Assembly: GCA_002390205.1 (NCBI GenBank)
Contig: DGOV01000139.1
Coordinates: 1 to 22,793, forward strand
Source: Proteobacteria bacterium UBA4457
GTDB taxonomy: Bacteria; Pseudomonadota; Gammaproteobacteria; Ga0077536
Reading direction: 5' to 3'
DNA length: 22,793 nt
In this document: one piece after another, positions 1 to 8,424 of the stretch
Layout of the letters: each line of letters starts with the position of its first letter
Position numbering within the stretch: position 1 is the first letter of the stretch
Notes under the pieces: model-generated
The model's input: only the letters and a program-made list of their open reading frames with translations
What the model was told of the DNA's origin: nothing
The model's database searches: none
Translations under genes and position numbers: made by a program

Positions 1-131
1 AGAATAAACCTGATTGCGACATAGTGGACTCACAGTAAAGTATTTACCGGAGAATAACATCTTCAATGCTCAATAGTTACGGAAATCAAATCAATGTGAA
101 GAGGCTATTTTTCGTAGTGTGGAGATAATCT
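1..131. other. Left-edge intergenic sequence
   Basis: AT-rich, downstream of the minus-strand amidohydrolase gene. I see no coding frame of note, no convincing terminator hairpin and no copy of the island operator motif. Confidence 0.4.
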
Positions 132-1364
132 TTATGACGTTAATTCAACGATAGCATTCATAAGTACATTGCAACCAGCTTCAATATCCCCAGGCTTACT
201 ATATTCTGCTTCATTATGTGAAATACCTTTCTCACAAGGAACAAAAATCATCGATGTAGGTGCAACTCTAGAAACATAAACAGCATCATGGCCAGCACCT
301 GACACCATTTCTTTGCTGAGATAACCTAAGTCTTGAGTCGCTTTACGAACAGCCTCAATACACCCTGAATCAAAAACAACTGCTGGCGATTGCCATTCCA
401 CACCCACCTGGCAGCTAAGACCCGCCGCTTCACACTCTTGATGGGCAATCTGGCGAAAGCGTTTATCCATTTCCGCTAAGATGTCTTTATCAGGATGGCG
501 AAGATCAACTGCTAGAATTAGTTTCTCAGGTACTGTGTTACGAGCTCCGGGAATAGCGGTAATATCTCCAAAAGTAATCCTTGACCATGGCTCATATTCG
601 GCGGTCATCTCATACATTTTATTTATAATTTTATGTAACCCTATAAAAGGATCAAAACGATTCTCCATAGGTGTTGGACCTGCATGCACAGGCTGTCCTT
701 TGATCGTTAGATCATACCAATTCATCCCTTGCACACCGGTAAGTATGCCGATCTGTAATGCTTCATTTTCTAGAATCGGCCCTTGCTCAATATGAAGTTC
801 GATAAAACCTTTTATCGGATCAGGCTTACAGGGGGTATCACCCTCATAATCAATACGTCTTAATTCTTCTTGAATAGTTTTCCCATCCTTATCCATGCGG
901 GCATGGCCATAATCCAATGAGAATGCTCCGCTCCACACTCCAGATCCGATCATTGCCGGAGAGAATCGAGCTCCCTCCTCATTAGTCCAAACAACTGCTT
1001 CTATGGGATGATTAGTTTGCACACCTTGATCATTAAGTGAGCGAATAACTTCCAAGCTTGCTAAAACTCCATAAACACCATCGAATTTGCCCCCAGTGGG
1101 TTGAGTGTCAATATGTGATCCAGTCATGACTACAGGTAAATCATCCTTCAGACCCTCCCTGCGAGCAAATATATTTCCCATAGTATCAATACGTATAGAA
1201 CAGCCAGCATCTTCAGCCCACGATACCCATAGGTCGCGGGCCTGCTTATCAAGGTCAGTTAGTGCTTGGCGATTACAACCGCCTTTATCGGTAGCGCCAA
1301 TTTTCGCAAAAAGCATGAGGCTATCCCAAAGCCGTTGCGCATTAATTTTTAGTGGTTTTACCAT
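132..1364 (-). CDS. M20-family N-carbamoyl-L-amino-acid / ureido amidohydrolase
   Basis: Probable cytoplasmic metal-dependent amidohydrolase (410 aa, normal length for HyuC/AmaB, beta-ureidopropionase and allantoate amidohydrolase). Enzymes of this group remove a carbamoyl or ureido group, releasing ammonia and CO2. Visible metal-site motifs are GSHID (H84), GGKFDG (D95), TNEEG (E129/E130), ELHIEQGP (H191) and ISHNE (H383). Substrate/dimer-interface motifs PVHAG (H227), GARNT (R275) and GAGHDA (H359) are also intact, so it should be active. The start is ATG. It is the last gene of a minus-strand operon, 50 nt after the ureohydrolase gene, which suggests the two hydrolases attack successive C-N bonds of one compound. 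Sequence alone does not separate N-carbamoyl-amino-acid hydrolase from ureidopropionase or allantoate amidohydrolase. Family call is firm; substrate unknown. Confidence 0.9.
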   Translation of the reverse strand: MVKPLKINAQRLWDSLMLFAKIGATDKGGCNRQALTDLDKQARDLWVSWAEDAGCSIRIDTMGNIFARREGLKDDLPVVMTGSHIDTQPTGGKFDGVYGVLASLEVIRSLNDQGVQTNHPIEAVVWTNEEGARFSPAMIGSGVWSGAFSLDYGHARMDKDGKTIQEELRRIDYEGDTPCKPDPIKGFIELHIEQGPILENEALQIGILTGVQGMNWYDLTIKGQPVHAGPTPMENRFDPFIGLHKIINKMYEMTAEYEPWSRITFGDITAIPGARNTVPEKLILAVDLRHPDKDILAEMDKRFRQIAHQECEAAGLSCQVGVEWQSPAVVFDSGCIEAVRKATQDLGYLSKEMVSGAGHDAVYVSRVAPTSMIFVPCEKGISHNEAEYSKPGDIEAGCNVLMNAIVELTS

Positions 1365-1414
1365 CTATTGAAACTCAAATTAAATGTGAGAGGAAATGAG
1401 TGTGGTCTTAATTC

Positions 1415-2494
1415 TCAATACTTCGGCCAATGTGTTTTGTTAATAGTTCCAGTACGCTTTACTCGTGCCTCACTGAGTAAAGTTAATATTTCAAACCCCA
1501 GAGCAGACATCAAATTGGCTGAGGTTCCTCGAACATCTACTAGGGGACACAACTCTACTATGTCAGCACCAACCATATCGATACCTCTAAACCCTCGAAT
1601 CAGATTCCTAACTTCCCGAGAAGTCAGCCCGAAAGGTTCAGGTAGCTGAGTCCCAGGCAAATAAGTTGCATCAATACCATCACTGTCAAGTGTTAAATAA
1701 CATGGACCATCGCCTATCACTTTATGAACCTCGGCGATTACAGCAGGCAACCCCATTTCATCAAAATCATCCATGGTGATGACTCGCATACCACTGTCAT
1801 GAGAAAAGTCCCAGTAGTGCGTGGCAAAACCTCTAATACCGATTTGTACAGTTCGGTTAGGATCTATACCTTGATCAAGAACGGCATTCCTAAACACTGC
1901 ACCATCACTTAAATCCTCCCCTTGCATATCTCCAGTCATAGTATCGGCATGGGCATCAATATGGATCAACCCTATAGGTTCTTTCCGACCTAAGGCTTTT
2001 AATACCGGGTGAGATACTGTGTGGACACCCCCCACAGAGAAGGGTACAACATCCGCATCATCAATCTCACAGATGGCATTATATATATCTTCCACTGTTT
2101 GCTCTGTATCGTGAGGACGACTAAAGTCAACATTTCCATAATCCGCAATATTACACATATCAAAGGGAATGACATTCCACCTGTCGTGAATTGGACCATG
2201 ATTATGCGATGCTTCTCTTAGAGCATCTGGCGCAAATTTTTGACCGCCATGATAAGGAGCACTAACATCCATAGGTAACCCTAAACAAGCAATATCCAAA
2301 CCGTTTAAATCGCGACGGCGAGGTGCTCGATAAAAGGTTTTTTCAGTAAGCATGTAACTAGGGTCAAAAACAGGGGCCTCTTCATCAGCACAGCGTTTAA
2401 AAAATTCACCTATATGTGGGTGTCGATGATTTTCCAGTGTTCGTTCAGCGAAAGCTTTCAATTTCATCAACTTCTCTTCTTCAGATTTTGCCAT
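1415..2494 (-). CDS. Arginase/agmatinase-family ureohydrolase (divergent)
   Basis: Metal-dependent (usually Mn) hydrolase of guanidino or related C-N bonds, 359 aa, with an N-terminal extension of about 50 aa relative to typical agmatinases. All six expected metal ligands are visible: H158 (SVGGVH), D180/H182/D184 (DAHADT), and D270/D272 (TLDSDGIDATYLPGT). Departures from the usual family sequence are V157 where Asp is common (GGDH), Ala after D275 where Pro is common, and D197 (LSDGAVF) where agmatinases carry His (HGT). The canonical PE of the substrate loop remains (LPEPFG, E286). Its ATG overlaps the upstream MFS stop by one base (TAATG), implying translational coupling. It could be an agmatinase, guanidino-acid hydrolase or another ureohydrolase; the altered loop argues against plain agmatinase. 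Confidence 0.88.
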   Translation of the reverse strand: MAKSEEEKLMKLKAFAERTLENHRHPHIGEFFKRCADEEAPVFDPSYMLTEKTFYRAPRRRDLNGLDIACLGLPMDVSAPYHGGQKFAPDALREASHNHGPIHDRWNVIPFDMCNIADYGNVDFSRPHDTEQTVEDIYNAICEIDDADVVPFSVGGVHTVSHPVLKALGRKEPIGLIHIDAHADTMTGDMQGEDLSDGAVFRNAVLDQGIDPNRTVQIGIRGFATHYWDFSHDSGMRVITMDDFDEMGLPAVIAEVHKVIGDGPCYLTLDSDGIDATYLPGTQLPEPFGLTSREVRNLIRGFRGIDMVGADIVELCPLVDVRGTSANLMSALGFEILTLLSEARVKRTGTINKTHWPKY

Positions 2495-3696
2495 TACTCA
2501 TCTCCGAATTTATTGTTAGAGTGAATTGTCTGAGGTATAACTTGTTTATCCAAACTATAGGCTAGAGGGACAATAAGCAACAAACATGAGCCCATAAAGA
2601 CAGTACCGACCCAGCTAACCACGATAAATCCATTACCTGTTAACATACTTGCCACGATCGCAGGACCAACTGAAAATCCCCCCATCTTAAATGCCGTGGT
2701 CAAAACATAGTATTTTCCTGAAGGATCTAGCTCTACACATAGGAGCATTAAATATGGCAGGGTAAATATGTAAGCAAACTGACTCATGCAGGCCCCCACC
2801 AAATATAGCCAAGACTGATTCTGCTGAATAAGATACAAGGATACTAAAAAGGTAGCCCCACCGAACAAAATGGGAAAGAGTCTACCGTATTTAGTGCTCA
2901 GAGCTGTAGATGCTATGGAAGCGCAAACGCTGACAACTTGAGTAATAGCCAGGACGTTGCCGATATAACTTGATGATAACCCATGGTAGTCTCCTATGCG
3001 CTCTATATAGGACCAAACTCCTCCTTCAACAACAGTAAAGCAAAAGAATCCAGCAAAACAAATTAACAACCGTTTATATGGTGCCTTAACTGGATTACTT
3101 AAGGGATCTTTCGTAGATTTCTGACTGTCGCCATAAGATGGTAGCCAAGCAATAAAGAAAACTATTACCAGCGCCATCACCAAGTGTGTTACAAAAATTG
3201 TAGCGAAACCATATTGAGTAATCAGATCAGGAAGCCAGAGAAAAACAATGACAGCAAGAGAAATTGTACTGCCTATACCCAAGGAAAATAATCGATCTGG
3301 ACGTTGTCTCTCCCCAAGTACTGCAAGAGATAGAGAAAAAGCAATACCACTGCCGACCTCTGCTACAAACCGAGCGCTACTTAGCTCATAAAAACTAGAT
3401 GAAACCATGGACCACAGATTCCCAAGTACTAGAAGACTAATTCCTAGTGAAGCGAGTTTTTTACGAGAGAATCTATTTAACCAAAATGGCGCGCTAACTG
3501 CTGCAACTACAATCCCCAATAAATCTATTGAGGCTAAGTAACCAGCTTGATTATCACTAAACCCCAAATGCTCTGTGACTGTCCCTACTAACAAAGGCAG
3601 CATGGTCATGCCAAGGGGGGCCACCATATAAAGAAGTATGCCGGCTATTGCTGGTTGATAGACTGCTTTATCTTCAAAAAATGTGGTATTAAGCAA
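2494..3696 (-). CDS. MFS transporter (MFS1)
   Basis: Integral inner-membrane protein of 400 aa with about 12 hydrophobic segments and a charged central loop around residues 188-208 (SYGDSQKSTKDPLSNPVKAP), the usual break between the two six-helix halves. Residues 76-80 (FSRKK) match the charged loop 2-3 position of major facilitator proteins. A WSYIERI motif at 228-234 recurs as WAFLERI in the second MFS protein of this window, so the two are likely distant paralogues. The start is TTG, with GAGGAA on the coding strand (3703-3708) six bases upstream. It is the first gene of the MFS-ureohydrolase-amidohydrolase operon and may import the substrate of those hydrolases. Drug-efflux-like MFS proteins look similar, so direction of transport is unproven. 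Confidence 0.88.
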   Translation of the reverse strand: MLNTTFFEDKAVYQPAIAGILLYMVAPLGMTMLPLLVGTVTEHLGFSDNQAGYLASIDLLGIVVAAVSAPFWLNRFSRKKLASLGISLLVLGNLWSMVSSSFYELSSARFVAEVGSGIAFSLSLAVLGERQRPDRLFSLGIGSTISLAVIVFLWLPDLITQYGFATIFVTHLVMALVIVFFIAWLPSYGDSQKSTKDPLSNPVKAPYKRLLICFAGFFCFTVVEGGVWSYIERIGDYHGLSSSYIGNVLAITQVVSVCASIASTALSTKYGRLFPILFGGATFLVSLYLIQQNQSWLYLVGACMSQFAYIFTLPYLMLLCVELDPSGKYYVLTTAFKMGGFSVGPAIVASMLTGNGFIVVSWVGTVFMGSCLLLIVPLAYSLDKQVIPQTIHSNNKFGDE

Positions 3697-3702
3697 TACA
3701 GA

Positions 3703-3708
3703 TTCCTC
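3703..3708 (-). promoter_or_regulatory. RBS fixing the TTG start of MFS1
   Basis: On the minus strand this is GAGGAA, six bases before the TTG at 3696-3694. It supports the unusual start codon. Confidence 0.6.
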
Positions 3709-3757
3709 ATATTACTGCACGTGAAACCCTTTTAATTTGTATAATCTGCTGTGACAG

Positions 3758-3790
3758 AAAAAAGGCTCAACCATCGTCGAGCCCTTTTTT
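3758..3790 (-). terminator. Rho-independent terminator after the TonB receptor
   Basis: Stem GGCTC (3764-3768) pairs with GAGCC (3779-3783), with a run of six A before and six T after. It therefore reads as stem plus U-tract in both directions. It lies 19 bases beyond the receptor stop codon, between that gene and the MFS1 operon, both on the minus strand. This makes the MFS1 operon a separate transcription unit whose promoter must lie within 3697-3757. Confidence 0.85.
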
Positions 3791-3808
3791 CACTGCTAGT
3801 TCAGCGTG

Positions 3809-6220
3809 TTATTCAAAATTATAGCTAAACGATACTCCGTAACTGCGTGGCCGTGTTAAAGCCGCTCGCTGTGAAAACACCGGCCTCTCTATTCCAGAGA
3901 CTCCCGTCATACCTTCTTCGTTAGTGGCATTGTTAACAAATAGTCCAACTGAGTAACCATCTAGCTCCCAGTTAACCCCTAAGTTCCAAATACTGAATCC
4001 ATCCAAGTTAGCATAATCACTAAAATCACTATTAAACGTTGTATCCACCTCACTTCTATAGGAACCATTTAAATAATAATTAGCCTGCCCATTTTCAATG
4101 GGCTGGTAGTAATTCAATGCTAGCGACGCCTGACGCTTTGGGACACCTGGCAAAGGGTCGCCATCATTTCCTATTTTTGGGCTGCTTCCCGGAATGGTGA
4201 ATGCTTTTGTTAACTCAGCACTAGTGTAGCTATACCCGAAGGTCATGGTCAGATTATCTGTTAGTTGGGCAGTCAACTCAGACTCTATGCCTTGATTCCT
4301 CGCCTCTGAACCATTAATAACTGATGGGATAGCGAGAGGGCCAAGGAAGACATCAAGCTGAGGGTTTTCCCAGTCAATGCGATAAACAGAAAGGCTGTAT
4401 CTTAGACTTTGATCAGACAATGTGCCCTTAATACCGACCTCAAAGTTATCTGCCTCATCAGGTGCATATTCCAATAAAGACTCATCAACAGCATAAGGCC
4501 CTATCGTTGGGAATCCATTGGCTCCCCCATGTCGGAATCCTTGGGACCAAGTGGCGTAAATCATCGCTTCATCATTTAAATCATAGGAAGTATTAAACTT
4601 AAATATGGCGTCGTTAAAGGTCGACTCAGATTGAGCTCTGATTGAATAGGCTGCTCCCAATATATTGAAGTCGATGGCATTATCTTGAGAAAAGTCCTGC
4701 CAAGACTGTCGGAATCCGCCAGTAATTTGCCAGCGCTCGCTGAGATGGCGAGTAACTTCACCAAAGACAGCGACGTCTCTGAAATTCATCTCTCTGTTCT
4801 GAACATAGGGGTCATCCAAAACAGGTGATGGCACTCCCTGATAATAAGCCCAGAAATCTGCAACTGTATCTAAACCATAATAAAGCTGAGCAATCATGCT
4901 ACCGTAGCTCGTTGGATCACTAGCCCATCTTTTGTAACCAGGTAATGTGTCATTGAACATGGCGCTCTGGTCCTGATCTTTGTACCAGGCTCCTATCACC
5001 CAATCCCAGTCACTCTCACCTTGAGAAACAAGTCTTACTTCTTGTGTGAGAGTTTTTGATCCTTGATCAAAGTAGCTTGGCGCCGATATCTGCTCAATTG
5101 GATAACCAAAATATAAACCACTTAAGGTGGCATACAACCCTGAGTTATCCTGCGTAACTTTTTGCTGGGAATCTAAGTAGCTCGTTGCTGAGGTAAATGT
5201 CGCAAAGCCCAAGTCCGCACTGATATCCATGCTTACCATATCATTTTCAAATTCTGTGGGTGTTTTCCTATGTTGGCCATGCTGCCAGGCTACAATCTCA
5301 GTATCTCCATTAGTAATTTGACCTAAGGTGTCATCATCACCTTCGTCTTCTTGATGAATAACGCTAAAAGTTGCCGTTACGTCCTCATTAATATTAACAA
5401 GCAAAGCCCCTCTAAAATATGTAGATTGATATTCATCTGTATCTTCATCAGTTGGCAAGACTACCGCAGCACTGTCAGCATCACTTGGGTCAGAAAGAAC
5501 TGACACATTATTTGAATCAACCTTGAGTAATCCAACTGCATCAGTCACTCCACCAAGCGTTTTGTAACCTGCATTGATCCGTAATGCAGCGTTATCAGTC
5601 AAAGGAATATTACTGATCAAACTAGTGCTGTAATTAAGTTCATCGGACTCTTCATTAGCGCTAACTCGACCTGAGATGCGAGTGAATGATTCCTCTGTGG
5701 AAGGTTTATTTAATATAAACCGCACCGTACCACCCACCGACCCAGAACCATACAGAGTGCCCTGCGGACCGCGTAATACCTCAACTCTGTCTACATCAGC
5801 CGCATTGATATTAAAGTACATTGGAACATCGTCTACGTACATAGAAACGGCAGCGTCAGTCATATTTTGGGTTATATTGTTTCGGCCAGGGTTGTTGGCA
5901 TTAACACCTCTTAAAATAATAGCGCTATTAATGGCCTGCCTCTGACCCACATCCGCCGAGGCAAGTCCAGGTAACATTCTTAGCACTTCAGTTAACCCAG
6001 TTGCACCGGTTCGGCTAAGTACATCGCCATCAATTGCTGAAATATTGTATGGAATATCTTCCACACTAGCGGCTCTTCGCGTCGCTGTTACAACAACTTC
6101 CTCTAGAGTTGCTTGTGCAATCGAATTAGACGTCATCGCAAAAGCTCCAATAGCAATGGCTAAAGTACTTCGCTGGAAATATTTCCTATTAACTGCCTGA
6201 ATAGTAGAATCGTGTCGCAT
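3809..6220 (-). CDS. TonB-dependent outer-membrane receptor
   Basis: 803-aa active-transport receptor of the outer membrane, energised by TonB-ExbBD. It has an N-terminal signal peptide with hydrophobic stretch at about 18-30 and likely cleavage near 36, then a TonB box (EEVVVTATR, 40-48). A plug domain follows with VEVLRGPQGTLYGSGSVGGTV, the hallmark plug motif, then a long beta-barrel ending in aromatic FSYNFE. There is no SusD-like partner nearby, which is normal for proteobacteria. It resembles the receptors that marine gammaproteobacteria and sphingomonads carry beside catabolic clusters. It is a single-gene unit ended by the terminator at 3758-3790, and a shared 18-bp operator-like site lies 74 bases upstream of its ATG. 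The ligand cannot be predicted; a siderophore receptor is less likely in this catabolic context. Confidence 0.95.
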   Translation of the reverse strand: MRHDSTIQAVNRKYFQRSTLAIAIGAFAMTSNSIAQATLEEVVVTATRRAASVEDIPYNISAIDGDVLSRTGATGLTEVLRMLPGLASADVGQRQAINSAIILRGVNANNPGRNNITQNMTDAAVSMYVDDVPMYFNINAADVDRVEVLRGPQGTLYGSGSVGGTVRFILNKPSTEESFTRISGRVSANEESDELNYSTSLISNIPLTDNAALRINAGYKTLGGVTDAVGLLKVDSNNVSVLSDPSDADSAAVVLPTDEDTDEYQSTYFRGALLVNINEDVTATFSVIHQEDEGDDDTLGQITNGDTEIVAWQHGQHRKTPTEFENDMVSMDISADLGFATFTSATSYLDSQQKVTQDNSGLYATLSGLYFGYPIEQISAPSYFDQGSKTLTQEVRLVSQGESDWDWVIGAWYKDQDQSAMFNDTLPGYKRWASDPTSYGSMIAQLYYGLDTVADFWAYYQGVPSPVLDDPYVQNREMNFRDVAVFGEVTRHLSERWQITGGFRQSWQDFSQDNAIDFNILGAAYSIRAQSESTFNDAIFKFNTSYDLNDEAMIYATWSQGFRHGGANGFPTIGPYAVDESLLEYAPDEADNFEVGIKGTLSDQSLRYSLSVYRIDWENPQLDVFLGPLAIPSVINGSEARNQGIESELTAQLTDNLTMTFGYSYTSAELTKAFTIPGSSPKIGNDGDPLPGVPKRQASLALNYYQPIENGQANYYLNGSYRSEVDTTFNSDFSDYANLDGFSIWNLGVNWELDGYSVGLFVNNATNEEGMTGVSGIERPVFSQRAALTRPRSYGVSFSYNFE

Positions 6221-6294
6221 GTTTCTCGCCCTCTCAAGTATTTTCAGGTTTTATTTTTATTATTTAATACTCCTGAATTACCACCAACTAAGAT

Positions 6295-6312
6295 ATACCT
6301 ACTATTGGGTAC
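6295..6312 (-). promoter_or_regulatory. Shared operator-like dyad, site A (TonB receptor)
   Basis: ATACCTACTATTGGGTAC on the plus strand. It is one of five related 18-mers in this window and matches site E (17387-17404) at 16 of 18 positions. It lies 74 bases before the receptor start, in the 267-bp divergent gap before the Ldh2a gene. A second small dyad, TGGGT-N5-ACCCA (6306-6320), overlaps its right end. The rest of 6221-6487 is AT-rich with no further feature I can support. Confidence 0.6.
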
Positions 6313-6487
6313 AACACCCACATTCATTGGTGATAGCGTATTTTTTTGCCTGATATGTAACTATTATCTATCTATTCTTTCTCTCTCGTAGCATAGGGTG
6401 ATTGAATTTACTTATCCTCTGGTCGCCTATGGCGGGATCAACAAAAAATTATTCTGTTCAATTGACGCTAAGACATAGGTATTAATT

Positions 6488-7591
6488 ATGAGAAAAGAGA
6501 GTCCCGACTACTTAAAACGAATATACAAAACTATTTGTCGTGGCTGGGGAAGCCCAGAACATCAGGCTGAAGCATTTGCAAACGCAATCTTGACTGGAGA
6601 TTTACTTGGTAAAGATATGCAGGGTATGGGGATCGCGATGATAATCCATCTTATGCAGCAGCATAACCAGGTGGACTTTACTGCCGAACCAACGATTGAA
6701 AAAGATGAATATAACTACCTAGTAATTAATGGTAACCGTGGAATAGGTCAGTATGTTATGACCGATGCTATGGAGCGGACAATTGAGAAAGCGAAGCAGT
6801 CTACCTTTGCCGTTAGCCTTGTTCATAATTGGCATGATATTGGTTGTGCAAGTGCATATAGCCGAATGGCACTTGATCATGATTGCATTGGTATATTGAC
6901 AGTCAACTCTGTCACGCAAACTGCCCCCTGGGGTGGTAGAGAACTCAAGATGTCTGCTCCGCCTTTTTCTTATGCCTGTCCAGCTGGAAATCAACCTCCA
7001 ATCATTGGCGATGTATCTATGTCAGGTATCTATGAAACATATCTTTCCAAGGCAATTTTAGAGGGTCGTAAACTTAGTACTAAATGTGTCATTGACCCTT
7101 TTACTGGCGAGTTAACCGACGATCCTTTACCTTACATTAAAAATCCAGAACATAGAGCTGCTCCCATGTCGGCAGCACCCGCATTTCCAAATGTGAAACT
7201 GTATGTGATGAATGTGTTCATAGAAATCATGACTGGAATTCTTACCCCTGGAGGGGCCACCAGCCCACAAATGGAATATCCTGGCATGGAGGTTCTTAAA
7301 GAACACCCAGGAAAACAAGTTACGCGAGGTGGGGGAGCTTTTCTGATGGTTGTTAATATTGCTAATCTTATGCCATTGGACTCATTTAAAGCAAAGGTCG
7401 ATGAATGGGTGTGCACTCTAAAGCAGGGCAAACTACAGAAAGGTTTTGATGAGATATTGTTGCCTGGCGAAATGGCCCTTCGAGAAGAACAAAATCGTCT
7501 ATCCCATGGCGTGCCGATTCAAGAACATTACTGGAACGGAATCTGTAAAATGGCCGATGAACTCAACATAGATCTTGAAGCCCTACGTTAA
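6488..7591 (+). CDS. Ldh2-family (malate/lactate/ureidoglycolate DH-like) protein, copy a
   Basis: 367-aa protein related along its length to the NAD(P)-dependent malate/L-lactate dehydrogenase-like family (AllD, YlbC, DpkA). That family reduces or oxidises 2-hydroxy or 2-imino acids in the cytoplasm. Family landmarks can be aligned: GKDMQG (41-46) at the usual GxDSHG, NWHDIG (H116) at the catalytic/substrate His, APWGGRE (146-152), VKLYVMNVFIEIMTG (236-250) at the HKGYG segment, and LLPGE (324-328). The DSHG His is Gln (Q45), GTNP is replaced by SAPP, and HKGYG reads VKLYV with only K237 and Y239 kept. Fold and ancestry are clear but the cofactor site looks rebuilt, so the reaction is open. 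The ATG start has only a weak ribosome site. It ends two bases from the convergent SDR1. Confidence 0.82.
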   Translation: MRKESPDYLKRIYKTICRGWGSPEHQAEAFANAILTGDLLGKDMQGMGIAMIIHLMQQHNQVDFTAEPTIEKDEYNYLVINGNRGIGQYVMTDAMERTIEKAKQSTFAVSLVHNWHDIGCASAYSRMALDHDCIGILTVNSVTQTAPWGGRELKMSAPPFSYACPAGNQPPIIGDVSMSGIYETYLSKAILEGRKLSTKCVIDPFTGELTDDPLPYIKNPEHRAAPMSAAPAFPNVKLYVMNVFIEIMTGILTPGGATSPQMEYPGMEVLKEHPGKQVTRGGGAFLMVVNIANLMPLDSFKAKVDEWVCTLKQGKLQKGFDEILLPGEMALREEQNRLSHGVPIQEHYWNGICKMADELNIDLEALR

Positions 7592-7593
7592 GT

Positions 7594-8361
7594 TTATCCA
7601 ATTAGTTTGTTCATTGCCCTCTCGTTGAGGCCAGCTGTCATACCTCCGCATAGATTAACTAATTGGCCATTGATATATCCACAGTCATCTGCGGCAAGGA
7701 AATGAACTAAGGCCGCGACCTCATCGGGCAAGCAAAGTCGAGCTAGCGGCACCAAAAGTTTTGAACTCTCGATAAGGTATTCACCTCCTTCTTCATGGGC
7801 CATCGGGGTGTCAACCGTAGTGGGACAAATACAATTCACTCGAATATTTTTCTCTCCTAATTCAATGGCTGCTGTTTTAGTCAGCCCCGCTACGGAATGT
7901 TTTGATGACACGTAAGAGCCCAAATGGATCTCTCCAGTCACCGAAGCTACAGAGCCCACATTAACGATACTACCCCCGTTTTCCATTACTGCCGCAGCAT
8001 GCTTAATACAATAAAATGTTCCCAGTGCATTGACTTCGAAACACGCCCTAAAATCTTTTGCTTCACTATCCTGCAAGCTTTTATAACCAGAAAAGATACC
8101 CGCACTGGTAACTATCACATCAATATGCCCATATATTTCAAGTGCTTTATCCATAAGAGCTTTGACTTGCTCTTCATCGGTCACATCAGTCCTTATGGAG
8201 TGCCCGCCCAGTCTTTTTGCCAAATCAAAGCAATCGTGCAGATCTGCCAAAATAACCTTAGCGCCAGCGGAGGAGCATCGTTCAGCGACAGCCAATCCGA
8301 TTCCTTGAGCTGCCCCAGTAATGACAGCAACTTTATTTTCAAGTGAGAAAAAGTGGTTCAT
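7594..8361 (-). CDS. Short-chain dehydrogenase/reductase SDR1
   Basis: Classical SDR of 255 aa, a cytoplasmic NAD(P)-dependent alcohol/ketone oxidoreductase. The Rossmann glycine motif TGAAQGIG is at 15-22, and D40 after the second strand suggests preference for NAD. The catalytic set is N111, S137, Y150 and K154 (YVSSK). The usual NNAG structural motif is TSAG (85-88), a conservative departure. The C-terminus carries CGGMTAGL, like the ends of the two other SDRs here, then ten extra residues. It lies 63 bases downstream of Ldh2b on the same strand, so the two probably form an operon, and converges on Ldh2a. Substrate unknown. Confidence 0.92.
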   Translation of the reverse strand: MNHFFSLENKVAVITGAAQGIGLAVAERCSSAGAKVILADLHDCFDLAKRLGGHSIRTDVTDEEQVKALMDKALEIYGHIDVIVTSAGIFSGYKSLQDSEAKDFRACFEVNALGTFYCIKHAAAVMENGGSIVNVGSVASVTGEIHLGSYVSSKHSVAGLTKTAAIELGEKNIRVNCICPTTVDTPMAHEEGGEYLIESSKLLVPLARLCLPDEVAALVHFLAADDCGYINGQLVNLCGGMTAGLNERAMNKLIG

Positions 8362-8424
8362 ATCCTTACCTCATATTTATTAAATACACCCCAATACCGG
8401 CTAAATGGAAAATCTCCGTTAATC

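Noticed and set aside
132..3696. Allantoin degradation operon
   Set aside because: M20 and Ldh2 families hint at it, but there is no allantoinase, ureidoglycolate lyase or transporter signature, and Ldh2 catalytic motifs are changed.
3727..3742. ACCCTTTTAATTTGTA upstream of MFS1 as a weak operator copy
   Set aside because: Only the left half fits, spacing is off and it would overlap the probable promoter core. The MFS1 operon may be outside the regulon.
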